From Streptomyces sp. NRRL S-31 (GTDB taxonomy: Bacteria > Actinomycetota > Actinomycetes > Streptomycetales > Streptomycetaceae): 52,589 nucleotides of DNA. This document shows, piece by piece, positions 7,375-15,375 of the stretch (position 1 is the stretch's first letter; every line of letters starts with the position of its first letter). A program made the translations under genes and the position numbers. Where the stretch lies: NCBI RefSeq assembly GCF_000718775.1, contig NZ_JOCB01000050.1, positions 1 to 52,589 of the forward strand, written 5' to 3'. The notes beneath the pieces were generated by a model, which saw only the letters and a list, made by a program, of their open reading frames with translations, searched no databases and was not told the DNA's origin.

Positions 7375-8144
7375 GCGTCGAGGCCCACGAGCCGCTGCAC
7401 GCCGTCCCAGTAGTCCTCCACCAGCCCGAGGAACTCGAAGGCGCCCTCCTCGAACTCGGCCCGGGTCGCGGCCGAACCCACGTAGGGGGCCATCGCGTTG
7501 AAGACGGAGTTGCTGTGCCCCACCTCGACGTCGATGTGCAGTTGCCAGAAGTGGCGCACGTCGGCGTCGTACCCCTGGTTGCGCAGCCCGTCGTTGATCT
7601 TCGAGACCATGATGGACGACATGGTCTCGTCGGCGTAGAGCGCGCCGAGGGCCTTGTGGATCGGCGACTCGGTGTACAGCACCCGGATGCCGTCGTTGAG
7701 CCGCTTGGTGACCTCCAGCGGCTCGTAGCCGTCGAGGTGCTCCTGGTCGATGCCGAGCCGGGCGAGGAAGCCGGCGAACAGGGTGGAGTGCGTCACCTCG
7801 CCGCCGACCTCGTCCGCGACGTTCAGGATGATCTCGCGCAGGATCAGCTCGTCCCGGGTCTTGACCGCCATGCCCGTGATGTAGAAGGGGAGATGGCGGA
7901 AGAAGTAGTAGCACTCGCTGTACATGAGGCGTTCCTGCTCGGGCGTGAGCGCCTTGGTCCGGTAGGCGTTCAGGTACGGGTGCTCGACGCCGCGGTGCGT
8001 GGCGATGCGGGCGAGCATGCCGTCCAGGTAGTCCTTGATCTCCGGGTCCTGGACGGCGATCCGCCGCCGGATGCCCGGTTCGACGTGGTCGAAGTGGTCG
8101 GTCAGGGTCTTGCCGGCGGATGCCGGGGTGTTCGACTCGGTCAT
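7371..8144 (-). CDS. besC: Haem-oxygenase-like diiron oxidase, BesC-like
   Basis: A 257-residue, all-alpha protein of the haem-oxygenase-like diiron (HDO) family. Candidate metal ligands are in NVADEVGGEVTHS (E112, E116, H119) and HIDVEVGHS (H203, D205, E207, H210), the paired ExxH/DxExxH texture of this family; an intervening helix carries ADET (E173). BesC uses O2 to cleave 4-chloro-lysine oxidatively to 4-chloro-allylglycine, releasing formaldehyde and ammonia. That assignment rests on length, family and position next to a BesD-type halogenase. GAGGGA lies 7 bases before the ATG. It is separated from besD by 91 bases and coupled to besB by ATGA. Confidence 0.8.
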   Translation of the reverse strand: MTESNTPASAGKTLTDHFDHVEPGIRRRIAVQDPEIKDYLDGMLARIATHRGVEHPYLNAYRTKALTPEQERLMYSECYYFFRHLPFYITGMAVKTRDELILREIILNVADEVGGEVTHSTLFAGFLARLGIDQEHLDGYEPLEVTKRLNDGIRVLYTESPIHKALGALYADETMSSIMVSKINDGLRNQGYDADVRHFWQLHIDVEVGHSNSVFNAMAPYVGSAATRAEFEEGAFEFLGLVEDYWDGVQRLVGLDA

Positions 8145-8235
8145 GGTCGTCCCTCGTCGCGGGGGAAAGCTGCGTCAGGCCCTTGCCGGGCGGGCCGGCG
8201 CCGGGACGCGGCGCCGGGCATGGCGGAGGGTGCGG

Positions 8236-8994
8236 TCACTCGCCGAGGGCGGCCGCCGCGGACACGTCGGCGTCCTCCCACCAGCGGTCGTCGCCCTGGA
8301 GCTCGCGCTGGAGGTCCCGGGCCCCCGCCCACGTCATGTTGAGGATGATCCGGGTGGCGTCCTGGTTGAGCGGGATCGTCCGGTGCAGCGTGGTGTCGGT
8401 GCGCAGGAAGTACAGGTCGCCCGTCGCGAAGTAGTACGTGTCGATGGGGTTGTCGACGAGGTACTGGTGGATCCGCGGCGCGGTCTTGTCCCACTCGGTG
8501 TGCGGGACGCACTGGAGCAGGCCGCCGACATCGATCGGCGGGGCCTGGAGGATCCAGATCAGGGCGAAGCTGAAGTCGCCCCAGTGCCAGCCGTGCGTGT
8601 CCCCGCGCTGTTCCTGGCGGGTGATCAGGAACTCCTCGTCCTCCTTGGGGCAGGGGTGCAGTTTCTCACCGGCGATGTCCCCCAGGGCGGCGAGCAGTTC
8701 GGGGTCGGCGTAGATCGAGGTCACCAGCTCGCTGTTGCCCGCTATGGTCTCGCTCGGCACCACCGACATCGAGCGGCGGGTGTATCCGGTCGTCTTGAGC
8801 CGGAGATCACGCCGCTCGGCGTATTTCTCCAGGAGCCGTTCCGCCTCCGCGCGGACCTCCCGGCGGGTCTGTTCCCGGATCAGTTCGGTGACGGTGACGA
8901 TGCCGTACCGGTGGAAGTGCTGTGCCATGCCGCGGATGGCGCCGTGCTCCAGAGGATTGCAGACGGAATTGCTTTCCTGCCCACTGCTGCCCAC
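8236..8994 (-). CDS. besD: Fe(II)/2-oxoglutarate radical lysine halogenase, BesD-like
   Basis: A 252-residue non-haem iron enzyme. The first metal motif reads [15 protein letters not shown]137-W138-G139, with Gly where hydroxylases have Asp/Glu, which leaves a site for chloride on iron. The second His is H204 (TTLHRTIPL), and R215 (ATRIILN) is a candidate 2-oxoglutarate anchor. These numbers coincide with those I remember for S. cattleya BesD (H137, G139, H204), and its substrate-contact positions (R74, H134, E120, D140, N219, T221, W239) also hold the same residues, from memory. BesD chlorinates C4 of free L-lysine. The GTG at 8994 has GGGAG at good spacing; upstream in-frame sequence looks non-coding. 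It is the first gene of the besDCB operon. Confidence 0.85.
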   Translation of the reverse strand: MGSSGQESNSVCNPLEHGAIRGMAQHFHRYGIVTVTELIREQTRREVRAEAERLLEKYAERRDLRLKTTGYTRRSMSVVPSETIAGNSELVTSIYADPELLAALGDIAGEKLHPCPKEDEEFLITRQEQRGDTHGWHWGDFSFALIWILQAPPIDVGGLLQCVPHTEWDKTAPRIHQYLVDNPIDTYYFATGDLYFLRTDTTLHRTIPLNQDATRIILNMTWAGARDLQRELQGDDRWWEDADVSAAAALGE

Positions 8995-9313
8995 AGTGAT
9001 CTCCCATGCTCGGCTGGGGAGTACGCGTTCGGCGAGGACGGTCCGCGTCGAGGCCGGTGAAGTACTCGCCGGAAAGGCTAGATAGCACACAGAGCCTGAT
9101 CAACGGCCCCGTATTCGGGAGGCGTGATTTAAGGCCAAGACCGGCCGCGCGGCGCGGAACGATCAGCGAACGCGCAGGCCGGCGGCCCGGTGGCGGCGGC
9201 CTGGAGCACCGTCGCGTTTCCCGGAACCGCCGGCCGGGCCGTATGGGCGGCACCCCCTGGGGCGTGAGGGGGCCGTGGGAACCGTCGGGTCCCGGTGGAT
9301 TGACCCGATGCGT
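8995..9313. other. Intergenic region upstream of besD
   Basis: These 319 bases contain no credible gene. They hold the predicted besD promoter (9075-9103) and a locally AT-richer patch. Near the right end, GGGAACC-GTCG-GGGTCCC (9276-9293) is an imperfect hairpin that may end the membrane-protein operon running leftward from 10924. Tail-to-head read-through into besD cannot be excluded. Confidence 0.5.
9075..9103 (-). promoter_or_regulatory. Predicted promoter of the besDCB operon
   Basis: On the minus strand TTGATC (9103-9098) is followed after exactly 17 bases by TAGCCT (9080-9075), a fair match to the Streptomyces housekeeping consensus. It lies 81 bases upstream of the besD GTG. Prediction by eye only. 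Confidence 0.35.
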
Positions 9314-10666
9314 CTAACCGAGCGCCCGTCCCAGGACCCACACCGCCGGTGCCGCCGCCGACAGCGGCAGCGCCACGCCCGCCGTGAAGTGCACGAACCG
9401 GGACGGGTAGTCGTAACTCGCCACCCGATGGCCGATCAGCGCGCACACCGCGGCCGCCGCGCCCAGGACGGCGCCCTTCGCGCCGAAACCGGTCATGCCG
9501 CCGACCGCGATCCCCGCGCCCGCCGCCGCCAGCAGCGCGACCACGATCCGGACCGGGGCCGGCAGGGGCAGCGCCCGGGCCGCCACGGCCACCGCGACCG
9601 CCGCCGCGCCCACCGACACCGCGTGCGGGTCGGTGGCCAGGTAGCCCGTCGCCATGACCGCGAGGGCCGTCGAGGCGACCGTCGCCATCAGGCCGTACAT
9701 CCGCTCGTCCGGCGAGGCGTGCGAGCGCAGCTGGAGGACGAGGGAGAGCAGCACCCACAGGCCGAGCGAGCCGAGGATGGCCACCAGGGCGTGGTCCCGG
9801 CCGGCCGCCAGGACCGCCACGTCGGCCGTCAGCGCGCCCGCGAAGGCCAGCGCGATGCCCTGCCGGGCGGGCCACATGCCGTTCAGCCGGAACCAGCCGG
9901 CGGCCGTGACCGCCTGGAGCACCACCAGCGGCACCGCGAGGGCGTACGAGGCGATGGGCGCCGCCGCGGCCAGCAGCAGGCCGAGCAGCGCGGTGAGCGC
10001 CGCCGGCTGCATGCCGGGCTCGATGATCGGGGACCGGCCCTCCAGCCGGGCCCGCTGGGCGTCGGTGATCCGCGCGTTGCCGGCGAGGGTGGCGGGGCCG
10101 TAGGCGGGCGCGTCGTCCGGCTCGGCCGCCGCCCGGGCCGCGGGCGCGGACACCGGTCCGGGCGCGGGCGCGGACACCGCCGGTGCCGGCGCGGGTTCCG
10201 GGGCGGGTGCGTACGGCTGCTGCGGCGCGTACGCCTGCGGTGCGTACGCCTCGGCGGCCTGCCGGGGATGCTGGGGGTGCTGGGGCTGCTGCGGCTGCTG
10301 CGGCTGCTGCGGCTGCTGCGGCTGCTGCGGCTGCTGGTAGTGCCCCTGCGGGTACGGGTCCTGCGGGTACCCGCCCTGCGGCTGCCGCGGGTACTGCCCC
10401 TGCTGCGGGTAGGGGGCCTGCGGATGGGCCGGCTGCTGGTACGGGTGCGGGTACGGCTGCTGCTCCTGGCGGGGCAGGTACGCCGTCTCCGCCGCCTGCA
10501 CCGGCGCGTGCTCCTGCGTCTCCCAGGTCCGGCCCTGCCACTGCTGGGTCAGTTCCGGGTCATGGCCGGGCTGCTGCCCGTACTGCGGTTCCTGGCCGGG
10601 CCAGTGCTGCTGCTGGTAGGGGTCGTAGCCCTCGTGGGGGCCGCCCTGATACGGCTGGTCGGTCAT
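9314..10666 (-). CDS. Multi-pass membrane protein with Q/P/Y-rich N-terminal tail
   Basis: A 450-residue protein. Residues 1-170 are low complexity (Gln, Pro, Tyr, Gly; MTDQPYQGGPHEGYDPYQQQ) and include a QQP repeat encoded by a 9-bp DNA tandem repeat. Residues about 190-450 contain around eight to ten hydrophobic helices (for example LLGLLLAAAAPIASYALAVPL and VVALLAAAGAGIAVGGMTG), so it is an integral membrane protein with a disordered cytoplasmic tail. I know similar proteins next to glnR in other streptomycetes but no function for them. The ATG lies 3 bases past the MoaD-like stop, and the pair is probably one operon. Confidence 0.8.
   Translation of the reverse strand: MTDQPYQGGPHEGYDPYQQQHWPGQEPQYGQQPGHDPELTQQWQGRTWETQEHAPVQAAETAYLPRQEQQPYPHPYQQPAHPQAPYPQQGQYPRQPQGGYPQDPYPQGHYQQPQQPQQPQQPQQPQQPQHPQHPRQAAEAYAPQAYAPQQPYAPAPEPAPAPAVSAPAPGPVSAPAARAAAEPDDAPAYGPATLAGNARITDAQRARLEGRSPIIEPGMQPAALTALLGLLLAAAAPIASYALAVPLVVLQAVTAAGWFRLNGMWPARQGIALAFAGALTADVAVLAAGRDHALVAILGSLGLWVLLSLVLQLRSHASPDERMYGLMATVASTALAVMATGYLATDPHAVSVGAAAVAVAVAARALPLPAPVRIVVALLAAAGAGIAVGGMTGFGAKGAVLGAAAAVCALIGHRVASYDYPSRFVHFTAGVALPLSAAAPAVWVLGRALG
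10284..10336. repeat. 9-bp tandem repeat (GGCTGCTGC) inside the membrane-protein gene
   Basis: Five complete copies of GGCTGCTGC in head-to-tail order (10284-10328) plus a partial sixth. On the minus strand they encode repeated Pro-Gln-Gln. Because the unit is three codons, copy-number change would lengthen or shorten the tail without a frameshift. Confidence 0.85.
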
Positions 10667-10669
10667 CGC

Positions 10670-10924
10670 TCACCCTCCTGCGAACGGCGGGAGCACCTCG
10701 ACCGTGCCGCCCTCGGCCAGCCGTACCGTCTCATGCGCGCGGGTCCCGACGGGGTCGCCGTCGATGAGGAAGGAGCATCGCTGGAGCACCCGCGTCAGCT
10801 CACCGGGGTGGCGCGCGCGCACGGCGGCGAGCGCGCCGGCCAGCGTGTCCGCCTCGTACGGCTCCTCGGCGACCTGGGCCGCGGCCTTGGCGGCGGCCCA
10901 GTAGCGCACCGTGACCTTGGGCAT
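10670..10924 (-). CDS. MoaD/ThiS-family sulfur carrier protein
   Basis: An 84-residue ubiquitin-fold protein, MPKVTVRYWAAAKAAAQ, ending in the diagnostic Gly-Gly (PPFAGG) that is adenylated and then thiocarboxylated in this family. The strand VRYWAAAK, the helix TLAGALAAVRARHP and FLIDGDPV match MoaD proteins. Molybdopterin synthesis would need a MoaE partner, which is not in the window; another sulfur donor role is possible. The ATG at 10924 follows TTGAGGA and is better than the in-frame ATG 12 bases upstream. It is the first gene of a two-gene unit with the membrane protein. Confidence 0.85.
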   Translation of the reverse strand: MPKVTVRYWAAAKAAAQVAEEPYEADTLAGALAAVRARHPGELTRVLQRCSFLIDGDPVGTRAHETVRLAEGGTVEVLPPFAGG

Positions 10925-10974
10925 CTGAATCCTCAATCGACGGCAAGAACAGATAAAGACAGTGTGGGGTCAGG

Positions 10975-11838
10975 CTAGCCCGCCGCCGACACCGACCAGC
11001 GCCCGATCCGGTCCACCAGGGCGTCGTCCGCCGCGTGCTCCGCGTGGCCCATGCCCGGTTCGATCCAGAGTTCGCCGTGGTCACCGGCGGCCTCGGCGAG
11101 CATCCGGGGGTGGTCGAGCGGGAAGTAGCCGTCGCGGTCGCCGTGCACGATCAGCAGCGGGGCCGGGGCGATCCGCGGGACCGCCCGCACCGGGGAGAGC
11201 GGCACCGGGTCCCAGTCGCGGTGGTGGATGCGCGTGCGCAGGCCGTAGCGGCCGACCAGGCGGCCCTCGGGACGGGTGACCAGCCAGTGCAGGCGGCGCA
11301 TGGGGGCCGTGCCCCGGTAGTACCAGCGGGCCGGCGCGCTCACCGAGACCACCGCGCGGACCGTGCCGGGGTGCAGCGCCGCGTGCCGCAGCACCACCGA
11401 GCCGCCCATCGAGAAGCCGACGGTCACCACGCGCGCGTGCCCGAGGCCGCGTGCCCAGTCCACCGCGGCGGCGAGGTCCAGCACCTCCTTGTCGCCGACC
11501 GTGGACCGGCCGCCGGAGCGCCCATGGCCGCGGAAGGAGAAGGTGACGACCGCGCCGTGACCGCGCAGGACGCCCGCCACCCGGCGCACGTGCGGCCGGT
11601 CCACGTCCCCGGTGAAGCCGTGCGCGACCACGAACACCGGGTCCCCCAAGGGCGGAGCCGGGGCGCCCGCCGGCGCCCGCGGGACCGCCTCGGGCGCGGC
11701 GGCGCGCGGCTCGTACCGGGCCTCGACCGGGACGCCGTCGGCCGTGCGCAGAAACGTCCCGACGGCGCCCCGTCTGCGCGTCTCGTCATGCGGACGTACG
11801 GTGGAACGTGCCACATGGCCTGCCGGACGGTTGCTCAT
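10975..11838 (-). CDS. Alpha/beta hydrolase
   Basis: A 287-residue alpha/beta-hydrolase-fold protein. The oxyanion region is [10 protein letters not shown], the nucleophile elbow is GFSMGG, the acid is in [11 protein letters not shown], and the His is in PGMGHAEHA near the C-terminus, so the triad is complete. [10 protein letters not shown] before the elbow is typical of esterase or monoglyceride-lipase-like members. There is no signal peptide, so it is probably cytoplasmic. Its substrate cannot be inferred. The ATG at 11838 lacks a clear Shine-Dalgarno. The gene diverges from glnR, as I remember from S. coelicolor. Confidence 0.88.
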   Translation of the reverse strand: MSNRPAGHVARSTVRPHDETRRRGAVGTFLRTADGVPVEARYEPRAAAPEAVPRAPAGAPAPPLGDPVFVVAHGFTGDVDRPHVRRVAGVLRGHGAVVTFSFRGHGRSGGRSTVGDKEVLDLAAAVDWARGLGHARVVTVGFSMGGSVVLRHAALHPGTVRAVVSVSAPARWYYRGTAPMRRLHWLVTRPEGRLVGRYGLRTRIHHRDWDPVPLSPVRAVPRIAPAPLLIVHGDRDGYFPLDHPRMLAEAAGDHGELWIEPGMGHAEHAADDALVDRIGRWSVSAAG

Positions 11839-11859
11839 GTGGGCTATTCTGCTGGGCAG

Positions 11860-11889
11860 AGGACTCGGGCAGTGAAGCCCCCGGGTCCT
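11860..11889 (+). promoter_or_regulatory. Hairpin with T-tract in the glnR leader
   Basis: AGGACTCGGG (11860-11869) pairs with CCCGGGTCCT (11880-11889) in a 10-bp stem with one G-T pair, followed by TTTTGTG. It looks like an intrinsic terminator pointing at glnR, 131 bases before the glnR ATG. It may be an attenuator or the end of a short transcript. TATTCT at 11845-11850 could be its -10 box. Confidence 0.4.
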
Positions 11890-12020
11890 TTTGTGCTTTC
11901 GGAAGCGTTGTATACGAAGCGGGAAACCCTGAGGTGACCGCCGGTGTACGGGGCCTTCGGGAACGCAGAGCAGTGCCCGTCCGCACGCGTCCTCGCAGGG
12001 ACCGAGGAGGAACAAGACGT

Positions 12021-12800
12021 ATGAGTTCTCTGCTGCTCCTGACCAATGCCCTCCAGCCGTCGACGGAGGTGCTCCCCGCCCTCGGCCTGCTCCTGCACAA
12101 CGTGCGGGTCGCCCCGGCGGAGGGCCCCGCCCTGGTCGACACCCCCGGGGCCGACGTGATCCTCGTCGACGGCCGCCGTGACCTGCCCCAGGTGCGCAGC
12201 CTGTGCCAGCTGCTGCGCTCCACCGGCCCCGGCTGTCCGCTGCTGCTGGTCGTCACCGAGGGCGGCCTCGCCGCCGTCAGCGCCGACTGGGGCATCGACG
12301 ACGTACTCCTCGACACCGCGGGCCCCGCGGAGGTGGAGGCGCGGCTGCGGCTCGCCATGGGCCGGCAGCAGATCGTCAACGACGACTCCCCCATGGAGAT
12401 CCGCAACGGCGACCTGTCGGTGGACGAGGCCACCTACTCCGCCAAGCTCAAGGGCCGGGTGCTGGACCTGACCTTCAAGGAGTTCGAGCTGCTCAAATAC
12501 CTCGCGCAGCACCCGGGCCGGGTCTTCACCCGTGCCCAGCTGCTCCAGGAGGTGTGGGGCTACGACTACTTCGGCGGCACCCGCACCGTCGACGTGCACG
12601 TACGGCGGCTGCGCGCCAAGCTCGGGCCGGAGCACGAGTCCCTGATCGGCACCGTCCGCAACGTGGGTTACCGATTCGTTACGCCCGAGAAGCCCGACCG
12701 GTCCGGCGACGAGGCCAAGGCCAAGGCAGGCCGGGCAAAGCAGGAGGATGCGGACGCTTCCGCCGTTCTGGACGGCACCGAGGTCCACGCCCGGACGTAG
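12021..12800 (+). CDS. glnR: GlnR, global nitrogen-metabolism regulator (OmpR type)
   Basis: A 259-residue orphan response regulator. The N-terminus [14 protein letters not shown] and the segments [16 protein letters not shown] and [11 protein letters not shown] are those of Streptomyces GlnR (SCO4159 in S. coelicolor, from memory). The C-terminal winged helix (about 135-225) contains [39 protein letters not shown] and NVGYRFV. The receiver lacks the usual acidic pocket, consistent with control by dimerisation rather than phosphorylation. GlnR activates or represses glnA, glnII, amtB and nir genes under nitrogen limitation. GAGGAGG precedes the ATG. A Lys/Ala/Asp-rich tail closes the protein. 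A hairpin in its leader may add attenuation. Confidence 0.97.
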   Translation: MSSLLLLTNALQPSTEVLPALGLLLHNVRVAPAEGPALVDTPGADVILVDGRRDLPQVRSLCQLLRSTGPGCPLLLVVTEGGLAAVSADWGIDDVLLDTAGPAEVEARLRLAMGRQQIVNDDSPMEIRNGDLSVDEATYSAKLKGRVLDLTFKEFELLKYLAQHPGRVFTRAQLLQEVWGYDYFGGTRTVDVHVRRLRAKLGPEHESLIGTVRNVGYRFVTPEKPDRSGDEAKAKAGRAKQEDADASAVLDGTEVHART

Positions 12801-12821
12801 CGCGTGTCCGGACGGTGTCCG

Positions 12822-12843
12822 GGCGGGGCGCCGGCGCCCCGCC
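12822..12843 (+). terminator. Perfect 22-bp palindrome after glnR
   Basis: GGCGGGGCGCC-GGCGCCCCGCC is a perfect inverted repeat 22 bases after the glnR stop. It has no T-tract, which is usual for Streptomyces terminators. Confidence 0.5.
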
Positions 12844-12894
12844 GCACCGCGAAAGGCCCTGCCCGGGGCGGGTCAATCCGCGTAGACTCCGCGC

Positions 12895-13917
12895 GTGGCC
12901 AAGGTGACTCGGGATGACGTGGCGCGGCTGGCGGGGACCTCCACCGCCGTCGTCAGCTATGTCATCAACAACGGACCCCGGCCGGTCGCCCCGGCCACGC
13001 GCGAGCGCGTCCTCGCCGCGATCAAGGAGCTGGGCTACCGGCCCGACCGGGTCGCCCAGGCCATGGCCTCCCGGCGCACCGACCTGATAGGTCTGATCAT
13101 CCCGGACGCCCGGCAGCCGTTCTTCGGCGAGATGGCGCACGCCGTCGAACAGGCCGCCTCCGAGCGCGGGAAGATGGTGCTCGTCGGCAACACCGACTAC
13201 ATCGGCGAGCGCGAGGTGCACTATCTGCGCGCCTTCCTCGGTATGCGCGTCTCGGGGCTGATCCTCGTCTCCCACGCCCTCAACGACCTCGCCGCCGCCG
13301 AGATCGACGCCTGGGACGCCCGGGTGGTGCTGCTGCACGAGCGCCCGGAGGCCATCGACGACGTCGCCGTGGTGACGGACGACCTGGGCGGCGCCCAGCT
13401 CGCCGTGCGCCACCTGCTGGAGCACGGCCACGACTACGTCGCCTGCCTGGGCGGTACGGCTCAGACGCCCGCCGTCGGCGATCCGGTCTCCGACCACGTC
13501 GAGGGCTGGCGGCGGGCCATGGCCGAGGCGGGCCTGTCCACCGAGGACCGGCTGTTCGAGGCGCCGTACAACCGCTACGACGCCTACCGCGTCGCCCTGG
13601 AGATCCTCTCCGGCCCGCGCCGGCCGCCCGCGGTCTTCTGCTCCACCGACGACCAGGCGATCGGGGTGCTGCGGGCCGCGCGCGAGCTGCGCATCGAGGT
13701 GCCCGGGGAGCTGGCGGTGGCCGGCTTCGACGACATCAAGGAGGCCGCGTTCGCCGACCCGCCGCTGACCACGGTCGCCTCCGACCGCTCGGCGATGGCC
13801 CGGGCCGCGGTCGACCTGGTGCTGGACGACGGACTGCGGGTCGCCGGGTCCCGGCGCGAGCGGCTGAAGACGTTCCCGTCCCGGCTCGTGGTGCGCGCGA
13901 GCTGCGGCTGCGGCTGA
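12895..13917 (+). CDS. LacI-family transcriptional regulator
   Basis: A 340-residue repressor. The HTH is at the extreme N-terminus ([20 protein letters not shown], hinge helix [18 protein letters not shown]), followed by a periplasmic-binding-protein-like sensor ([58 protein letters not shown]). The length is normal, and the protein ends in a Cys-rich CGCG. TAGACT (12883-12888) lies 6 bases before the GTG and no Shine-Dalgarno is present, so the message is probably leaderless. The effector and targets are unknown; no sugar operon is adjacent, although the family usually senses sugars or nucleosides. Confidence 0.92.
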   Translation: MAKVTRDDVARLAGTSTAVVSYVINNGPRPVAPATRERVLAAIKELGYRPDRVAQAMASRRTDLIGLIIPDARQPFFGEMAHAVEQAASERGKMVLVGNTDYIGEREVHYLRAFLGMRVSGLILVSHALNDLAAAEIDAWDARVVLLHERPEAIDDVAVVTDDLGGAQLAVRHLLEHGHDYVACLGGTAQTPAVGDPVSDHVEGWRRAMAEAGLSTEDRLFEAPYNRYDAYRVALEILSGPRRPPAVFCSTDDQAIGVLRAARELRIEVPGELAVAGFDDIKEAAFADPPLTTVASDRSAMARAAVDLVLDDGLRVAGSRRERLKTFPSRLVVRASCGCG

Positions 13918-14013
13918 CCCCGGAACCCTTCCTCATTTCGGGCAAACGAGGTTCTGCCGGGCTTCTCAGCGTGCACTCAGGAAGCTCTCATGGTCGCGGG
14001 GGACGCTTCTGTC

Positions 14014-15024
14014 ATGACCGAGAGCCAGGGCACCCACGAGCAGCCGTACTCCTCCCCCGCCTCCCCCGTCTCCTCCTTCGCCCCCGTGCACCCGGAGTGG
14101 CCGCCCCCGCCGGCGTACCAGCCGGCCGTGGCGCCCGCCGCGCCGAGGGGGAAGCGCACCCGGCGTCCCGTCGGCCTCCTGGCCGCGGTCGCGATCGTGG
14201 CGGCGGCGGTCGGCGGCGGCACCGCCTACGCCTTCCAGGAGCTGACCGGCGAGGACACGGTCGCCGTCGCCGGCGGCAGCACCACCGTGGTGCCGACCGG
14301 CAAGAGGGGCGACGTGGCGGCGATCGCCGCCGCGGTCAGCCCGAGCGTGGTCGAGGTCAACGCGACCCTGGCGGGCGGCTCCTCCACCGGCTCGGGCGTG
14401 GTCATCACCTCCGGCGGCGAGGTCGTCACCAACAACCACGTCGTCTCCGGCGCCACCTCCGTCAAGGTGCGCACCAGTGACGGCAAGAGCTACACCGCCG
14501 AGGTGGTCGGCACCGACAGCTCCAAGGACCTGGCGCTGATCAAGCTCCAGGGCGCCTCGGGCCTGAAGGCGGCGGCGCTCGGCGACTCCCACGGCGTCCA
14601 GGTCGGTGACCCGGTCGTGGCGATCGGCTCCCCCGAGGGGCTGACCGGCACGGTGACCAGTGGCATCGTCTCCGCGCTCGACCGGGACGTCACGGTCTCC
14701 ACCGACGAGAACCAGGGCCAGGGCCGGGGCGGCGACGGACAGTGGCCGTTCCAGTTCGGCGGCCGCGAGTTCAACGGCGACACCGGCTCGTCCACCACCA
14801 CCTACAAGGCCATACAGACCGACGCGTCCCTGAACCCCGGCAACTCCGGCGGCGCCCTGATCGACGCGAACGGCCGGGTCATCGGCATCAACTCCGCGAT
14901 GTACTCGTCGAGTTCGCAGGCGTCCTCGTCCTCCGACGCGGGCAGCATCGGTCTCGGCTTCGCCATCCCGGCCGACACCGTCAAGTCCGACCTGGCCGCA
15001 CTGCGGGCGGGCTCCACCAGTTAG
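14014..15024 (+). CDS. Membrane-anchored HtrA/trypsin-like serine protease without PDZ domain
   Basis: A 336-residue protein. The cytoplasmic N-terminus (1-50) is Pro-rich, then come one helix (about 53-74, VGLLAAVAIVAAAVGGGTAY) and an extracellular trypsin-like domain. The triad is visible: H142 (VVTNNHVVSG), D172 (SSKDLALIKL) and S278 (LNPGNSGGALI). The protein ends 58 residues after the Ser, so the PDZ domain of classical HtrA/DegP is absent. A Gly/Gln/Ser-rich surface loop (about 233-262) is inserted before the Ser. It probably degrades or processes misfolded envelope proteins. The two-component system just downstream may report on the same stress. Confidence 0.9.
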   Translation: MTESQGTHEQPYSSPASPVSSFAPVHPEWPPPPAYQPAVAPAAPRGKRTRRPVGLLAAVAIVAAAVGGGTAYAFQELTGEDTVAVAGGSTTVVPTGKRGDVAAIAAAVSPSVVEVNATLAGGSSTGSGVVITSGGEVVTNNHVVSGATSVKVRTSDGKSYTAEVVGTDSSKDLALIKLQGASGLKAAALGDSHGVQVGDPVVAIGSPEGLTGTVTSGIVSALDRDVTVSTDENQGQGRGGDGQWPFQFGGREFNGDTGSSTTTYKAIQTDASLNPGNSGGALIDANGRVIGINSAMYSSSSQASSSSDAGSIGLGFAIPADTVKSDLAALRAGSTS

Positions 15025-15070
15025 ACCACCCGGCGCGACAGTCAGCGCACGAGTCAGCAAGGAGCAGGTC

Positions 15071-15289
15071 ATGATCAAGCACGTTCCCCACCGGATGGCC
15101 GAGCGCGGCCCGGCCGGCATCACCCTGGCCCTCTCCATCGCCTCCCAGCTCCACGTGCCCGTACCGGCGCCCCGCGCCCCGGAGGTGGTCCCGACCCCGG
15201 CGCCCCAGCTGATGGGCCTGCGCACCTCCGCCACCCGCCGGCACCGCCGCAAGGTGACCCTGCACCGCCTGGACGCGGTCCGGGCCTGA
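15071..15289 (+). CDS. Small basic hypothetical protein
   Basis: A 72-residue [19 protein letters not shown], with AAGGAG six bases before the ATG, a strong ribosome site. The middle is Pro-rich ([18 protein letters not shown]) and the C-terminus is strongly basic ([14 protein letters not shown]). No domain is recognised and no membrane segment is clear. It lies 46 bases after the protease and 86 bases before the response regulator, on the same strand, so it may be cotranscribed. A real gene is likely from the start site, but there is no family evidence. Confidence 0.55.
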   Translation: MIKHVPHRMAERGPAGITLALSIASQLHVPVPAPRAPEVVPTPAPQLMGLRTSATRRHRRKVTLHRLDAVRA

Positions 15290-15375
15290 CCCGGCCCGCG
15301 CGTCCCTCGCCGGCCCGCGGGACGTGGCACGCTGAGAGACACCCCGACCCACCGCACCCCGAGGAACCGCGAGCG

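Noticed and set aside
8236..8994. Ordinary Fe/2OG hydroxylase or phytanoyl-CoA dioxygenase
   Set aside because: The facial triad carboxylate is replaced by Gly (H137-W-G139), which is the halogenase signature.
9129..10541. Long Ala/Arg/Gly-rich minus-strand frame
   Set aside because: It is out of frame with the membrane-protein gene that has sensible helices and start; its composition is that of shifted high-GC code.
11840..12020. tRNA-like or riboswitch RNA before glnR
   Set aside because: Only one hairpin is clear; no cloverleaf, T-loop GTTCRA or known riboswitch core is present.
15290..15375. Separate regulator gene between the small ORF and the response regulator
   Set aside because: Only 86 bases are available and no start with a ribosome site occurs; the stretch is just the leader of the regulator.
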